Assembly (NCBI GenBank): GCA_028283725.1
Contig: JAPWKC010000004.1
Span: 1,240,001-1,304,000 of the forward strand
Direction: 5' to 3'
Length of the DNA: 64,000 bases
Source: Neorhizobium sp.
Lineage (GTDB): Bacteria > Pseudomonadota > Alphaproteobacteria > Rhizobiales > Rhizobiaceae
Each line of letters opens with the position of its first letter. The first letter of the stretch is position 1. Both the position numbers and the translations under genes were made by a program. Shown in pieces: positions 33,882 through 46,400 of the stretch. The notes under the pieces are model-generated. The model was given only the letters and a program-made list of their open reading frames with translations, searched no databases and was not told the origin of the DNA.

Positions 33882-36839
33882 TCAAGAAAGACGGCCGAGC
33901 GCCGCCAGTTCCGTCAACGCCTCTGCATCGCGTGCCGAGACATCCGGCCAGGCAGGATTGGAGCCGACATCCTTGGTGACCCGCCAGGAGCGAGCGCATT
34001 TGACGCCTTCGGCAAGTTTGGGCTCGACGGCGACGCCCGAGACGTCCGAAAGGCGGAAGGCTGCCTGCGGCCCCTCACCGGCAACGATCTCGATTGCCGA
34101 GGTGATGCAGGTCTCTTCGAATTCCTGACCTTCCAATGCCTTCAGAAGCTCGGCATCGGCCACGTAGACGACCGGAGCGGCCTCCAGCGAGGAACCGATG
34201 CGCTTGTCCTTGCGCTCGATTTCGAGCGCGCCGGTGACGACCGAACGGACCTTGCGGATCTTCACCCACTTTTCGGCGACCGCCTCGTTCTTCCACTCCG
34301 CGGGAATGTCCGGGAACTGTTCCAGATGCACCGAGACGGCATCAGGCTTCAGCGACAGCCAGGCTTCTTCCGTGGTGAAGGGCAGCATGGGCGCAAGCCA
34401 TGTCACCGTGCATTCGAAGATTTTGCGAATGACGGCGAGAGCCGCGCGGCGGCGCAGCGACGACGGGGCGTCGCAATAGAGTGCATCCTTGCGGATATCG
34501 AAATAGAAGGCGGACAGTTCGATATTGGAAAAATCGATCAGCGCGCGGGCGATCTTCTTGAATTCGAACGCGTCATAGCCGTCGCGCACGATCTTATCCA
34601 GTTCGGACAGACGGTGCAGCATCAGCTTTTCGAGTTCCGGCAGATCGGCGTAGGCGATTTCCTCGCCATCGTCATGCGCCAGCGTGCCAAGCATCCAGCG
34701 GATGGTGTTGCGCAGCTTGCGATAGGCATCGACATTGGTCTGGATGATCGTCTTGCCGAGGCGCTGGTCTTCCCAATAGTCCGTGGTCATGACCCAGAGG
34801 CGCAGGATATCGGCGCCGGCATCCTTCATCACGTCCTGCGGCGAGACGACGTTGCCGAGCGACTTCGACATCTTCTGGCCCTTTTCATCCATGGTGAAAC
34901 CATGGGTGACGACCGTGTCATAGGGCGCCCGGCCGCGGGTGGCAGCCGATTCCAGCAGCGAGGAGTGGAACCAGCCACGATGCTGGTCGGAGCCTTCGAG
35001 ATAGACGTCGGCCGGCCATTTCAGGTCGGGGCGATCTTCCAGCGTGAACGTGTGGGTCGAGCCACTGTCGAACCAGACATCGAGAATGTCCATGACCTGC
35101 GTCCACCTGACCGGATCGTGGCCATTGCCCAGGAACCGTTCCTTGGCGCCTTCGGCGAACCAGGCATCGGCGCCTTCGGCGTCGAAGGCTTCGAGGATGC
35201 GCTTGTTGACCTCTTCGTCCTGCAGGACATTGCCTTCGTCATCGGCAAAGACGCAGATCGGGACACCCCAGGCACGCTGACGCGACAGAACCCAGTCCGG
35301 GCGCTGCTCGATCATGGCGCGCAGGCGGTTCTGGCCGCCGGCTGGGACGAAACGGGTGTCGTCGATCGCCGAAAGCGCACGGGTGCGCAGCGTCGTGCCG
35401 TCCTTCAGGTCCTTGTCCATATAGACGAACCATTGCGGCGTGTTGCGGAAGATGATCGGCTTCTTGGAACGCCAGGAATGCGGATAGGAGTGCTTCAGGC
35501 GACCGCGGGCAAAGAGCGCATTGCGTTCGATCAGCGCCTTGATGACGCGGTCGTTGGCATCGCCCTTCTTGCCGTTGTCGTCCATGACGCGGCCACCCTC
35601 AAAACCGGGGGCGTCAGTGGTGTAGGTGCCTGAGTCATCGACCGGGAACGGGATGCGGGTATCGATGCCGCGGGCTTCGAGTTCCTTGGCGGACGACATC
35701 CAGGCCTCGAAGTCTTCGCGGCCATGGGACGGGGCGGTGTGGACGAAACCGGTACCGGCATCATCGGTGACGTGATCGCCGGAGAGAAGCGGAACAGTGA
35801 AGTCGTAGCCGAGATCCTTGAGGGGGTGGGCTGCGGTGATGGCTGCGAGTTCATCGGCAGAGACGTCGCGCAGGCGATTGAAGGTGAGCTTCGCCTTCAT
35901 AGCGGATTCTGCGGCCAGCTTGTCGGCAAAGATCAGCTTTTCGCCCGGACGCGGGCCGAAATCGTTTTCGGCTGCCGTGATTTCGTAAAGGCCATAAGCG
36001 ACCTTCGGCGAAAACGCGATGGCGCGGTTGCCGGGGATGGTCCAGGGGGTCGTGGTCCAGATGACGACGTGGGCGCCAAATAGATCGTCCATGTATGCTT
36101 TGGCTTCAGCGGGGGCAGCGATCGTACCGTACGCCACCACAGGGAACTTTACCCAGATCGTGTCGCTCTCGTAGTCGTGGTATTCGACTTCCGCTTCGGC
36201 CAGCGCGGTGCGCTCGACGACCGACCACATGATCGGCTTCGAGCCACGGTAGAGCTGGCCGCTCATGGCGATTTTCAGCAGCTCGCCGGCGATGCGGCTT
36301 TCGGCGTGAAAATTCATCGTCAGGTACGGATTGTCGAAATCGCCGGTTATGCCGAGGCGCTTGAATTCGTCGCCCTGGATCTTGATCCATTTTTCGGCAT
36401 AGGCGCGGCATTCCTTGCGGAATTCGATCATCGCGTCCGGCTGCTTCAGGTCGGGCTTGGCCTTGCCCTTGGCGCGGTAATTTTCTTCCTCGATCTTCCA
36501 CTCGATCGGCAGGCCGTGGCAATCCCAGCCCGGAACGTAATTGCTATCATAGCCGCGCATCTGGAACGAGCGGGTGATGACGTCTTTGAGGATCTTGTTC
36601 AGCGCGTGGCCGATATGGATATTGCCGTTGGCGTAGGGCGGGCCGTCATGCAGGACGAATTTTTCGCGGCCGGCGGCAGAGGCGCGCAGCTTCTTGTAGA
36701 GGTCCATCTCCTGCCAGCGGGCGACGGTTTCCGGCTCCTTCTGCGGCAGGCCGGCGCGCATCGGGAATTCGGTCTGCGGCAGGTAGAGGGTCTTCGAGTA
36801 ATCGAGCTTTTCGCCCGTTTCGGTCACTGTATCGGTCAT
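33882..36839 (-). CDS. ileS: Isoleucine--tRNA ligase
   Basis: This 985-residue class Ia synthetase charges tRNA-Ile. The HIGH motif lies in [16 protein letters not shown] near residue 75, and KMSKS lies in [13 protein letters not shown] near 635. The editing domain lies between them, and an anticodon-binding domain with [28 protein letters not shown] lies near the C terminus. The ATG at 36839 starts [21 protein letters not shown], as in rhizobial homologues; the open frame upstream is not conserved. Length is normal for the family. The leftward lipoprotein gene follows. Confidence 0.97.
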   Translation of the reverse strand: MTDTVTETGEKLDYSKTLYLPQTEFPMRAGLPQKEPETVARWQEMDLYKKLRASAAGREKFVLHDGPPYANGNIHIGHALNKILKDVITRSFQMRGYDSNYVPGWDCHGLPIEWKIEEENYRAKGKAKPDLKQPDAMIEFRKECRAYAEKWIKIQGDEFKRLGITGDFDNPYLTMNFHAESRIAGELLKIAMSGQLYRGSKPIMWSVVERTALAEAEVEYHDYESDTIWVKFPVVAYGTIAAPAEAKAYMDDLFGAHVVIWTTTPWTIPGNRAIAFSPKVAYGLYEITAAENDFGPRPGEKLIFADKLAAESAMKAKLTFNRLRDVSADELAAITAAHPLKDLGYDFTVPLLSGDHVTDDAGTGFVHTAPSHGREDFEAWMSSAKELEARGIDTRIPFPVDDSGTYTTDAPGFEGGRVMDDNGKKGDANDRVIKALIERNALFARGRLKHSYPHSWRSKKPIIFRNTPQWFVYMDKDLKDGTTLRTRALSAIDDTRFVPAGGQNRLRAMIEQRPDWVLSRQRAWGVPICVFADDEGNVLQDEEVNKRILEAFDAEGADAWFAEGAKERFLGNGHDPVRWTQVMDILDVWFDSGSTHTFTLEDRPDLKWPADVYLEGSDQHRGWFHSSLLESAATRGRAPYDTVVTHGFTMDEKGQKMSKSLGNVVSPQDVMKDAGADILRLWVMTTDYWEDQRLGKTIIQTNVDAYRKLRNTIRWMLGTLAHDDGEEIAYADLPELEKLMLHRLSELDKIVRDGYDAFEFKKIARALIDFSNIELSAFYFDIRKDALYCDAPSSLRRRAALAVIRKIFECTVTWLAPMLPFTTEEAWLSLKPDAVSVHLEQFPDIPAEWKNEAVAEKWVKIRKVRSVVTGALEIERKDKRIGSSLEAAPVVYVADAELLKALEGQEFEETCITSAIEIVAGEGPQAAFRLSDVSGVAVEPKLAEGVKCARSWRVTKDVGSNPAWPDVSARDAEALTELAALGRLS

Positions 36840-37087
36840 CTGAGGGATCAATCGTCTCTGGCGCCCATATCCTGAAAGCGCATCATACATGAAAGCGGTG
36901 GCGGAAAGGCGCCAGTCCATAGGCACCAGAAACCCGGACCTTCCGGCTGCGTTAGCGCGCGCGGAAGGCCGGGCCGATAATTCGAATGATCATCTGAGCG
37001 ATGACCGGTGCCGACCGGATGTTTTCCATGACGGCGGTTATTACGGTGTTTCTTGCGGGAAAGAAAGTCCGTTTGGCTGGCCGAAAC

Positions 37088-37122
37088 GAAAAGGCCGCGA
37101 AGCGAAGCTCCGCGGCCTTTCG
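37088..37122 (-). terminator. Rho-independent terminator of mctP
   Basis: A long stem GGCCGCG...CGCGGCC lies just beyond the mctP stop (about 15 bases) and is followed on the minus strand by TTTTCG. It would end the DUF3311-mctP transcript. Confidence 0.85.
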
Positions 37123-37135
37123 CATCGATGAGCGA

Positions 37136-38611
37136 TCAGGCTCTGGCAGCAACCGTCTTCGGCGTTGCGGCATTCACCACCACGGCCACGACAATATTGG
37201 CGGCGAGCGCCAGAAGGCCGATATAGACGGTGAAGGGCGCACCGCCGACGCTGATCGCCTGAAGCGGCTTCAGGCCGTTGGCCCAGACCAGATAGGTGCC
37301 GCCGAAGAAGCCGACGAACCAGCCCGCCAGCAGGCCCGGTGCGTGGAACCACTTGACGAACAGGCCGAAGACGAGTGCGGGCAGCGTCTGCAGGATCCAG
37401 ATGCCGCCGAGCAGCTGCAGATCGAGCGCGAACTGCGTCGGCAGGAACAGGATAACGAGCAGCGCGCCGACCTTGACCACCAGCGAGGTGATCTTGGCCA
37501 CCTTCGCCTCGCCTGCCGGATCGACCGTCGGATTGACATAGGCCTTCCAGAAATTGCGGGTGAAGAGGTTGGCGGCACCGATCGACATGACGGCTGCCGG
37601 CACCAGGGCGCCGATCGCAATCGCCGCAAAGGCAAAGCCGGCAAACCAGCTCGGGAAGAGCGTCTGGAACAGCGCCGGCACGACATCATTCGCGCTCGAC
37701 AGCGTCAGATGCGCGGCATGACCCATATAACCGAGCAATGCGAGCAGGCCGAGCAGCAGCGTGTAGGCCGGCAGCAGAACCGCGTTCTTGCGGATCGTAT
37801 TGCCGCTTTTCGAGGCGAAGATGCCGGTCAGCGTGTGCGGATACATGAAGGCGGCAAGCGCCGAACCGAGCGCCAGCGTCGCATAGGCGACATACTGGTT
37901 GCCGCCGAGAAGCAGGCTGCCCGCCCCCTTGGCCTGGAAATCGGCGGCAGCAGCATTGAAGACATTCTCATAGCCGCCGAGCTTTACCGGGATGATCGCG
38001 ATCGCCGCCAGAACGGCGATATAGATCATGATATCCTTGACGAAGGCGATCAATGCCGGTGCGCGCAGGCCCGCCGAATAGGTATAGACCGCAAGCACGA
38101 TGAAGGCGATGGCGAGCGGCAGTTCGCCGTGAAGGCCGAGCGCCTTCAGAACCGCCGTCATGCCGACGAGCTGCAGCGCGATATAGGGCATGGTGGCAAT
38201 GACGCCGGTCAGCGCAACCGCAAGCTCCAGGGCACGCGAGCCATATTGGCCGAAGACCACATCGCCTGCCGTGACATAGCCGAAATCCTTGGCCTTCTGC
38301 CAGAGAACCGGCATGACCATGAAGACGAACGGGTAGACGACGATCGTATAGGGCAGTGCGAAGAAGCCATAGGCGCCGACCGTGTAGACGAGCGCCGGCA
38401 CGGCAATGACGGTATAAGCGGTGTAGAAATCGCCGCCGACCAGGAACCAGGTCACCCATGTTCCGAAATTACGGCCGCCGAGGCCCCATTCATCGATATG
38501 CGCCATCGTCTTGGGCGCGCGCCACTTGGCGGCAACAAAGCCCATGATCGTCACGAGCACGAAGAAGAAAATGAATACGGACAGCGCCGTCGGGTCGATC
38601 TCAGTCGTCAT
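37136..38611 (-). CDS. mctP: MctP-type monocarboxylate permease (sodium:solute symporter family)
   Basis: This 491-residue protein has about 13 membrane helices of the SSS fold. The segment WGLGGRNFGTWVTWFLVGGDFYTAYT and the long run of hydrophobic helices closely resemble the rhizobial MctP proteins, which carry lactate, pyruvate, acetate and alanine. It probably imports short monocarboxylates with a cation; the substrate is inferred from family. The gene starts inside the last codons of the DUF3311 gene (11-base overlap), a tight translational coupling typical of SSS-DUF3311 pairs. A terminator follows at 37088-37122. Confidence 0.9.
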   Translation of the reverse strand: MTTEIDPTALSVFIFFFVLVTIMGFVAAKWRAPKTMAHIDEWGLGGRNFGTWVTWFLVGGDFYTAYTVIAVPALVYTVGAYGFFALPYTIVVYPFVFMVMPVLWQKAKDFGYVTAGDVVFGQYGSRALELAVALTGVIATMPYIALQLVGMTAVLKALGLHGELPLAIAFIVLAVYTYSAGLRAPALIAFVKDIMIYIAVLAAIAIIPVKLGGYENVFNAAAADFQAKGAGSLLLGGNQYVAYATLALGSALAAFMYPHTLTGIFASKSGNTIRKNAVLLPAYTLLLGLLALLGYMGHAAHLTLSSANDVVPALFQTLFPSWFAGFAFAAIAIGALVPAAVMSIGAANLFTRNFWKAYVNPTVDPAGEAKVAKITSLVVKVGALLVILFLPTQFALDLQLLGGIWILQTLPALVFGLFVKWFHAPGLLAGWFVGFFGGTYLVWANGLKPLQAISVGGAPFTVYIGLLALAANIVVAVVVNAATPKTVAARA

Positions 38612-38798
38612 GGCGCATGCTCCGATAGGCGACCCATGTCAGGATTGCGGTGATCGGTACCCATGCGAGCTGGTACCAGTAGAAGAAGGGGAAGCCGAAC
38701 AATACGGGATCGTGAAAATTGTAAAAAGGCACCCATAGGAGGCCTATATAGGGGATCACCAGCAGCCAGCAGGCCGCCGTACCATAACGGTTTTTCAT
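38601..38798 (-). CDS. DUF3311 domain-containing small membrane protein
   Basis: This 65-residue protein has two membrane helices (about 9-26 and 37-58) separated by a short loop with FYNFHDPVLFGFPFFYWYQLAW. DUF3311 proteins are nearly always encoded just before an SSS-family permease and may be accessory subunits. The role is not established. The stop lies 11 bases inside the mctP gene. The gene runs leftward, and the 157 bases upstream to ribF hold no clear promoter. Confidence 0.88.
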   Translation of the reverse strand: MKNRYGTAACWLLVIPYIGLLWVPFYNFHDPVLFGFPFFYWYQLAWVPITAILTWVAYRSMRHDD

Positions 38799-38955
38799 GG
38801 TCTGATTTCCTCACCAGGCGGCGCACTCCCGCGCCTTCGCCACTAAATCACCACAAAGTCATAAAGGGCAAGCACAGATAGATGGCATTCAAACCTTTTG
38901 AGATGCTGCGTCGCAGCATTCTCTCGCGGTGATTGCGGGGCGGTCGCCGGGTGGG

Positions 38956-39936
38956 TCAGAACGCGATAGCGGCGTCCAGTTCGCCGAGCGGACGAACGCC
39001 CGACAGCAGTGCGCGCGCCTCCTCCTCGTCCCGACGGATCTGGGCGACAAGCGGGTCCAGCCCGTCGAATTTCAGTTCGTCGCGCAGGTGGCCGAAAAAG
39101 GAGACCGAACAGGTCTCGCCGTAGAGAGAACCCGAGAAATCGAAGAGATAGGTTTCGAGCAGCGGAGCGCCGTTATCGGTGACGGTCGGGCGGCGCCCGT
39201 AGCTTGCAACGCCATCGTGAAGCGTGCCGTCCTTGCGGCGGAAGCGCACGGCGTAGATGCCGGGGCGCAGCTCGTTTTCCGGCGCCAGCTGCATATTGGC
39301 GGTCGGGAAGCCCAGCTGGCGGCCGAGCTTCTCGCCGCCGATCACCTCGGCCTCGACGGTATAGCGATAGCCGAGCAGGCCCGCCGCCTCTGCCACGTCG
39401 CCACCGGCCACGAGCGCGCGGATACGGCTCGACGAGACGACTTCGGCATTTTCGTCACGGTAGGCATCGACCAGCGAAACGGAAAAGCCGTGCTCGTCGC
39501 CGGAGGCCATCATATAGGCCGGGCCGCCCTGGCGCCCCTTGCCGAAATGGAAATCGAAACCGGTGACGACGGCAGACGCGCCGAGCCAATCGACGAGGAT
39601 CGTCTGGATGAACTCCTCCGCCGAGCGCCCGGCGAAATCGCGATCGAACGGATATTCGAGAACCGCGCTGAAGCCCATGGCCTCCAGCAGGCGCGCCTTG
39701 AGCGGTGCCGGTGTCAGGCGGAAAACCGGCTCGTCGGGCTTGAAGACGGTGCGCGGATGCGGCTCGAACGTCAGAACAAGCGCCGGCACGCCACGCTCGG
39801 CCGCCAGTTCCAGTGCGCGATCGAGGACGCTGCGATGGCCGCGATGGACGCCGTCGAAATTACCGATGGCAATCACGCCACCCTTCAAGGTTTCGGGCAG
39901 CGGTTCCTTCTTTTCATTGCGGTGAAAGACGGTCAT
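38956..39936 (-). CDS. ribF: Bifunctional riboflavin kinase/FAD synthetase
   Basis: This 326-residue protein converts riboflavin to FMN and then FAD. The N-terminal nucleotidyl-transferase has GNFDGVHRGH (about 27-36) and the conserved SSSRIRAL motif (near 167). The C-terminal flavokinase domain has GRQLGFPTANM (near 204) and the RPTVTDNG region (near 248). It lies 41 bases after the TIGR01459-type HAD gene in the same direction, a pairing seen in other rhizobia. Its flavin role ties in with the lumazine synthase at the window's right end, though the two are far apart here. Confidence 0.95.
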   Translation of the reverse strand: MTVFHRNEKKEPLPETLKGGVIAIGNFDGVHRGHRSVLDRALELAAERGVPALVLTFEPHPRTVFKPDEPVFRLTPAPLKARLLEAMGFSAVLEYPFDRDFAGRSAEEFIQTILVDWLGASAVVTGFDFHFGKGRQGGPAYMMASGDEHGFSVSLVDAYRDENAEVVSSSRIRALVAGGDVAEAAGLLGYRYTVEAEVIGGEKLGRQLGFPTANMQLAPENELRPGIYAVRFRRKDGTLHDGVASYGRRPTVTDNGAPLLETYLFDFSGSLYGETCSVSFFGHLRDELKFDGLDPLVAQIRRDEEEARALLSGVRPLGELDAAIAF

Positions 39937-39977
39937 GCGGCATTTCCGATCGGCTGTTTTCGTCAGGGTCCCGTCAA

Positions 39978-40826
39978 TCAGGCGAGACGCGGCATCCAGA
40001 ATTTCGGCGCGGCGTTCTCGTTCTTCAGCCAGGCCTGCAGAATGGCTTCGTCGGTCTCGCCGTTGACCGTGTATTCCGCGACATGGATGCCGGCAGCGAC
40101 ATAGAGAAGGTCGAGGCCCTGCGCCAGCGCACCGCGCACATCGGTCGGCATGCCATCGCCAATCGCGAGAACCTTTGCCCGATCGACATCGCCACGCTCT
40201 TCGCGCGCCGCTTCCAGCGCAGCGACATAGATCGGCGTATGCGGCTTGCCTGCGATCCGGCTCTTGCCGCCCAGCTGTTCGTAATAGGCGGCAACGGCAC
40301 CGGCACAGGGAATGATGCGGTGGCCCCGTTCGACGACCAGATCCGGATTGGCGCAGATGAAGGGCACATCGCGCTTGGCAAAGGCCGTCAGCATATCGGT
40401 GTAATCTTCCGGCACTTCCGTCTCGTCGTCGAAGAAGCCGGTGCAGACGATGGCATCCGCATCGGCGGCGGACACGACGTCCACGTCGAGGCCATCAAAG
40501 AGCGGCATGTCGCGCTCGGGGCCGAGGAGGAAGACCTTTCGCGGGCCTTCCGCGATCAGGTGTCGGGTGACATCACCCGAGGTGACGATCCGGTCATAGG
40601 TGCCGTCGGGCACGCCAAGCGCCTTCATCTGCTCGATGACGCCGGGGGCCGGGCGGGGCGAATTGGTGATCAGGACGACTGTCGCGCCCGCCTCGCGGGC
40701 ACCTTTCAGCGCCGCGCAGGACTGCTGAAAGACCTTGATGCCGTTATGTACGACACCCCAGACATCGGACAGGACCACATCGTAGCCGTCAATGACCTCG
40801 TTCAGCCCAGCGATGCGTTTTGCCAT
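39978..40826 (-). CDS. TIGR01459 family HAD-type hydrolase (NagD-like)
   Basis: This 282-residue HAD phosphatase of the class with a C2 cap between motifs resembles NagD or phosphoglycolate/pyridoxal phosphatases. Motif I reads LSDVWGVVHNG (about 19-29) with a D-x-W pattern in place of the canonical DxD. The motif II threonine is in VVLITNSPRP (near 52), and the late aspartate motif is in VLAIGDGMPTDVRGA (near 218). Substrate unknown. Its position just before ribF suggests but does not prove a role in flavin-phosphate turnover. Its promoter region is divergent from groES. Confidence 0.9.
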   Translation of the reverse strand: MAKRIAGLNEVIDGYDVVLSDVWGVVHNGIKVFQQSCAALKGAREAGATVVLITNSPRPAPGVIEQMKALGVPDGTYDRIVTSGDVTRHLIAEGPRKVFLLGPERDMPLFDGLDVDVVSAADADAIVCTGFFDDETEVPEDYTDMLTAFAKRDVPFICANPDLVVERGHRIIPCAGAVAAYYEQLGGKSRIAGKPHTPIYVAALEAAREERGDVDRAKVLAIGDGMPTDVRGALAQGLDLLYVAAGIHVAEYTVNGETDEAILQAWLKNENAAPKFWMPRLA

Positions 40827-41100
40827 GTCGGATCCTCATAAAGATTGCCGGGGTGACATGACAAACCCGGCGCAAGAATACAAGAGCATTCGAAGGCAGT
40901 CATGGGGACGGGCGATCGGGCGCTGCGGCTGCGGCGCATCGGCAACCGTCAAAAATATGTCGTCTTGTCTGGCTACATGATGGAGAGGCAACGAAAGAGT
41001 GGTTGGTCTCCACACCATTCTGTTGCGTGCGGTTCAGTGGCGCGCCACAAGGCGCGTTAACGATAGCGCACTCTCCGCCAAGGATTTTTTGGGGCTCAAC

Positions 41101-41129
41101 CTTGACTCGTTCCCGAGCCACCCTTATCT
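41101..41129 (+). promoter_or_regulatory. groESL promoter
   Basis: CTTGAC (41101-41106), a 17-base spacer and TTATCT (41124-41129) match the rhizobial sigma-70 pattern. The CTTG core and CCTTATCT also resemble RpoH-type heat-shock promoters. It lies directly before the CIRCE element, so transcription would start at or within CIRCE. Confidence 0.7.
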
Positions 41130-41138
41130 CCGCCGTTG

Positions 41139-41165
41139 TTAGCACTCTCCCGAGATGAGTGCTAA
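41139..41165 (+). promoter_or_regulatory. CIRCE operator (HrcA binding site)
   Basis: TTAGCACTC, nine bases, GAGTGCTAA: a perfect copy of the CIRCE inverted repeat. It is 52 bases upstream of the groES ATG and just downstream of the promoter. HrcA repressor binding represses groESL in unstressed cells. Confidence 0.97.
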
Positions 41166-41217
41166 ACCAGATACGGGTCCGCGACCCGTCAATGTCATTT
41201 GATCGAGGGATTAGACA

Positions 41218-41514
41218 ATGGCAAGCACCAATTTTCGCCCCCTGCACGACCGCGTCGTTGTCAAGCGCGTCGAGTCTGAAGAAAAGACCAAGGGCGGCAT
41301 CATCATTCCGGACACCGCCAAGGAAAAGCCGCAGGAAGGCGAAATCGTCGCCGTCGGCACCGGCACCCGTGACGACAAGGGCGCTCTCATCGCGCTCGAC
41401 GTCAAGGTCGGTGATCGCGTCCTGTTCGGCAAGTGGTCGGGCACGGAAGTCAAGCTCAACGGCGAAGACCTTCTGATCATGAAGGAATCCGACATCATGG
41501 GCGTTATCGGCTGA
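41218..41514 (+). CDS. groES: Co-chaperonin GroES
   Basis: This 98-residue lid subunit of the GroEL chaperonin forms a heptamer that caps the folding chamber. It starts with [33 protein letters not shown], containing the mobile loop that binds GroEL. It ends with the conserved [17 protein letters not shown]. Promoter and CIRCE lie upstream. groEL follows after 56 bases. Codon choice favours GAA for glutamate, as expected for a highly expressed gene. Confidence 0.98.
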   Translation: MASTNFRPLHDRVVVKRVESEEKTKGGIIIPDTAKEKPQEGEIVAVGTGTRDDKGALIALDVKVGDRVLFGKWSGTEVKLNGEDLLIMKESDIMGVIG

Positions 41515-41546
41515 TTGCCGGTTTCCCCTTCATCGTAATTCGCTGA

Positions 41547-43211
<1,665 letters not shown>

Positions 43212-43252
43212 GACCTTCGGGTCCTACATCTGAGCCATCCGGTTCAGTTACG

Positions 43253-43283
43253 AAAGGGCGGCCTTCGGGCCGCCCTTTTTGTT
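43253..43283 (+). terminator. Rho-independent terminator of groESL
   Basis: The stem AAAGGGCGGCC / GGCCGCCCTTT with a TTCG tetraloop-like centre is followed by a T run. It lies 42 bases after the groEL stop. Confidence 0.95.
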
Positions 43284-43461
43284 TTCTGCGGCTAACCCCT
43301 TCGCACTCAATATATCTTAGCGACTGCTGACAGATTGCCGGCCTCAATATCGACAAACATCAGAAGCTACTTAAGAAACGCCTTTTATTTCAAATATTTA
43401 CGGTTGCTTAGAAAGTTATGTGAAAGATAGCTGATCACATTTCTCTGACGATCCGGCCCCC

Positions 43462-46400
43462 ATGACATCTTCAACACTTGATGCCAAATCCCTCTCCCCG
43501 GAACTGCGGGCGCTCAATCAGATGTTTGCAACGGCCAAACACGATCCGAGCGGTAAGATCGTCGATGCGAATATGAACTTCGTTCGCCTGGTCGGCTACG
43601 GTCTCAACGACCTTGTCGGACAGGATACCTCGATGCTGGTCTCCAGCAGCTATCAACGCAACCGGGATATCCGCCTCTGGCAAGAGTTGCGCGAGGGGCA
43701 GATGCAGGAGCGTACCGCGTTGTGGATTGCCCATGACGGCCGGGAACTATGGGTTCACTCCCGCTATGTTCCGGTGACCGACGAAGAGGGGACGGTCGCC
43801 GACATCATCCAGATCGTCACCGACGTTACGGGACAAAAGGCACAGGAAGTCGATGAACGCGGTCAGGTCGATGCAATCAACCAGACGCAGGCCGTCGTGC
43901 ATTTTTCGCTTGAAGGCGTGGTTCTCGATGCCAACGACCTGTTTCTTCGGGCCGTCGGCTACGCGCGGGACGAACTGATCGGCCAGCATCACTCGATACT
44001 TGTCGAGGACGACTACCGCCAGAGCCAGGACTATTGCGATTTCTGGGGTGCGCTTGCCGCCGGCGAGCACAAGGCCGGTCAATACCGCCGCCGCCACAAG
44101 AACGGCTGCGACGTCTGGCTGCAGGCCGTCTACAGCCCGATCTTCGACCTCGCCGGACGGCCGGTCAAGGTCGTCAAATACGCCGCCGACATCACCGCGG
44201 AAAAGCTGCGACGTGCCGATTACGAATGGCAGATCAACGCCATCCAGAAATCGAGCAGCGTCATCACATTCGACATGTTCGGCACGATCCTCGACGCCAA
44301 CGAGAATTTTCTCGAGGCCACGGGCTATACGCTGGATGAGGTGCGCGGACGGCATCACCGGATGTTCGTCGATCGCAATTTCGCACATAGCACGCAGTAT
44401 GCCAGCTTCTGGCACGATCTGGGTCAGGGCAAACATCGCTCCGGGCTCTACAAGCGGTTCGACAAGGGCGGTAACGAGATCTGGCTGCAGGCCAGCTACA
44501 ACCCGATCTTCGATGCCTCCGGCCGCGCCATCAAGGTGATGAAGTTCGCCTCCGTGGTGACCGAGGAACGGCTGCTTCAGGCCGAGCATCAGGGGCAGAT
44601 CGCGGCGATCCACAATTCGCAATGCGTCATCTCGTTCGAACTCGACGGCACCGTCATCGATGCCAACGAGAACTTCCTCAATGCGATCGGCTACCGGTTC
44701 GGCGAGGTCAGAGGCCAGCATCACAGGATGTTCGTCGATGCCGAACATGCCGAAAGCACCGAGTACAAGGCATTCTGGGCAGAGCTGGCACGCGGCCAGC
44801 ACATGGCCGGCGAATACAAGCGGTTGCGCAAGGACGGCCAGGAAATCTGGCTGCAGGCCACCTACAATCCGATCCTCGACATGGACGGCCGGCCGTTCAA
44901 GATCGTCAAATACGCCACCGACGTGACGCGCGAAAAGCTGGCGCATGCGGATTACCGCGGCCAGATCGATGCGATCAACAAGTCGCAGGGCGTCATCGTG
45001 TTCGAACTCGATGGCACGATCATCGATGTCAACGACAACTTCCTAGGCACCTTCGGCTATGCGGAAGACGAGATCCGCGGTCATCATCATTCGATGCTTG
45101 TCGAGCGGGAATTTGCCGAAAGCCAAGCCTATGAGGATTTCTGGCAGACGCTGCGATCGGGCAACTACCATAGCGGCATGTACAAGCGCATCGGCAAGGA
45201 CGGGCGCGAGGTGTGGATCCAGGCCTCGTACAATCCGATCCTCGACCTCAACGGCAATCCGCGCCGGGTGATCAAATATGCGACCGACGTGAGTTCGAAT
45301 GTCGCGATCGCCGAAGCTTTCGAGGATGCCAAGCGCCAGGCGCACCACGATTCGGCCACCTCCCTGCCGAACCGCGTGAAACTCTCGACATTCATGAATG
45401 CCCATCTCGGCGGCGAGACGGCGAACATGGCTGTCTTTTACATCGACCTCGACCGTTTCAAGCCGATCAACGATACGCTCGGGCATCACATGGGCGACAA
45501 GGTTCTTGGCGAAGTGGCCGACCGGTTGCGGCGTGCGCTGCGGGACGAGCAAATGGTGGCGCGCGTTGGCGGCGACGAGTTCGTCATTGCCGCGCCGGGC
45601 ATGCCAGTCGAGAATATCGAGCGCTTCTGCCGCAAGCTCTACGATCTGGTGACTGCTCCCATCCGCCACGAACGCGGCGAGATGTCTGTCGGCATGTCGA
45701 TCGGTATCGCGATCGCGCCGACGGACGGCTCGACACCGGACGAGCTCCTGCGGGCGGCAGATGCGGCGCTCTATCGGTCGAAGCAGAATGGCCGCGGTCA
45801 TTACTCCTTCTTCGCCACCGAGATGAACGACAAGATCATGGCGCAGCGCAAGCTCGCGGAGGAAATGCGCCACAGCCTGTCGGCCGGGCATTTCTATCTC
45901 GAATACCAGCCGCGTTTCGATACGCGTGCGCGTACCATCCGCAGCGTCGAGGCGCTGGTGCGGTGGGCGCATCCCGAGCGCGGCCGCATCAGCCCGGCGG
46001 ATTTCATTCCGCTTGCGGAGCAGAACGGCCTGATCGTGCCGCTTGGCGACTGGATTTTGAAAACCGCCTGCGAAAACGCCGTCGGCTGGACCGGCGTCGG
46101 CGTGTCCGTCAACGTGTCGCCCGTGCAGTTCCGCGACACCAATCTTGTCGCAAAGGTTCGCGACTGCCTGAAGGAAACCGGCCTGCCCGGCGAACTGCTG
46201 GAACTTGAGATCACCGAAGGTGTGCTTCTGGAAGATGCCGATCGCGCCATCGAGGTGCTGGAGGCCCTGAAGAAACTCGGCGTGAAACTGGCCATGGACG
46301 ATTTCGGCACCGGCTACTCGTCCCTCTCCTATCTGCGCAACTTCCCCTTCGACGTGATCAAGATCGACCGCAGCTTCATCAGCGATCTCGACAGCCGCGA

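Larger units (their letters stand above)
40827..41217. other. Divergent intergenic region upstream of groES
   Basis: These 391 bases hold the groES promoter and CIRCE element in the right third. At 41037-41048 there is a perfect 12-base palindrome (GTGGCGCGCCAC) of unknown role. No gene was recognised in the left half, which should contain the promoter of the leftward HAD-ribF pair. Confidence 0.6.

Noticed and set aside
36952..37029. A 25-codon hydrophobic minus-strand frame between ileS and mctP.
   Set aside because: No ribosome site and no recognised family; too short to support. Worth a conservation check only.
37001..38653. A 550-codon plus-strand open frame antisense to mctP.
   Set aside because: Composition is that of an antisense shadow of a membrane protein gene (Arg/Gln/Asp-rich); no homology or start signal.
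41037..41048. Palindrome GTGGCGCGCCAC upstream of groES as a regulator site.
   Set aside because: GC-rich palindromes of this size are common in such genomes, and the known CIRCE element already accounts for control. Listed only in the intergenic entry.
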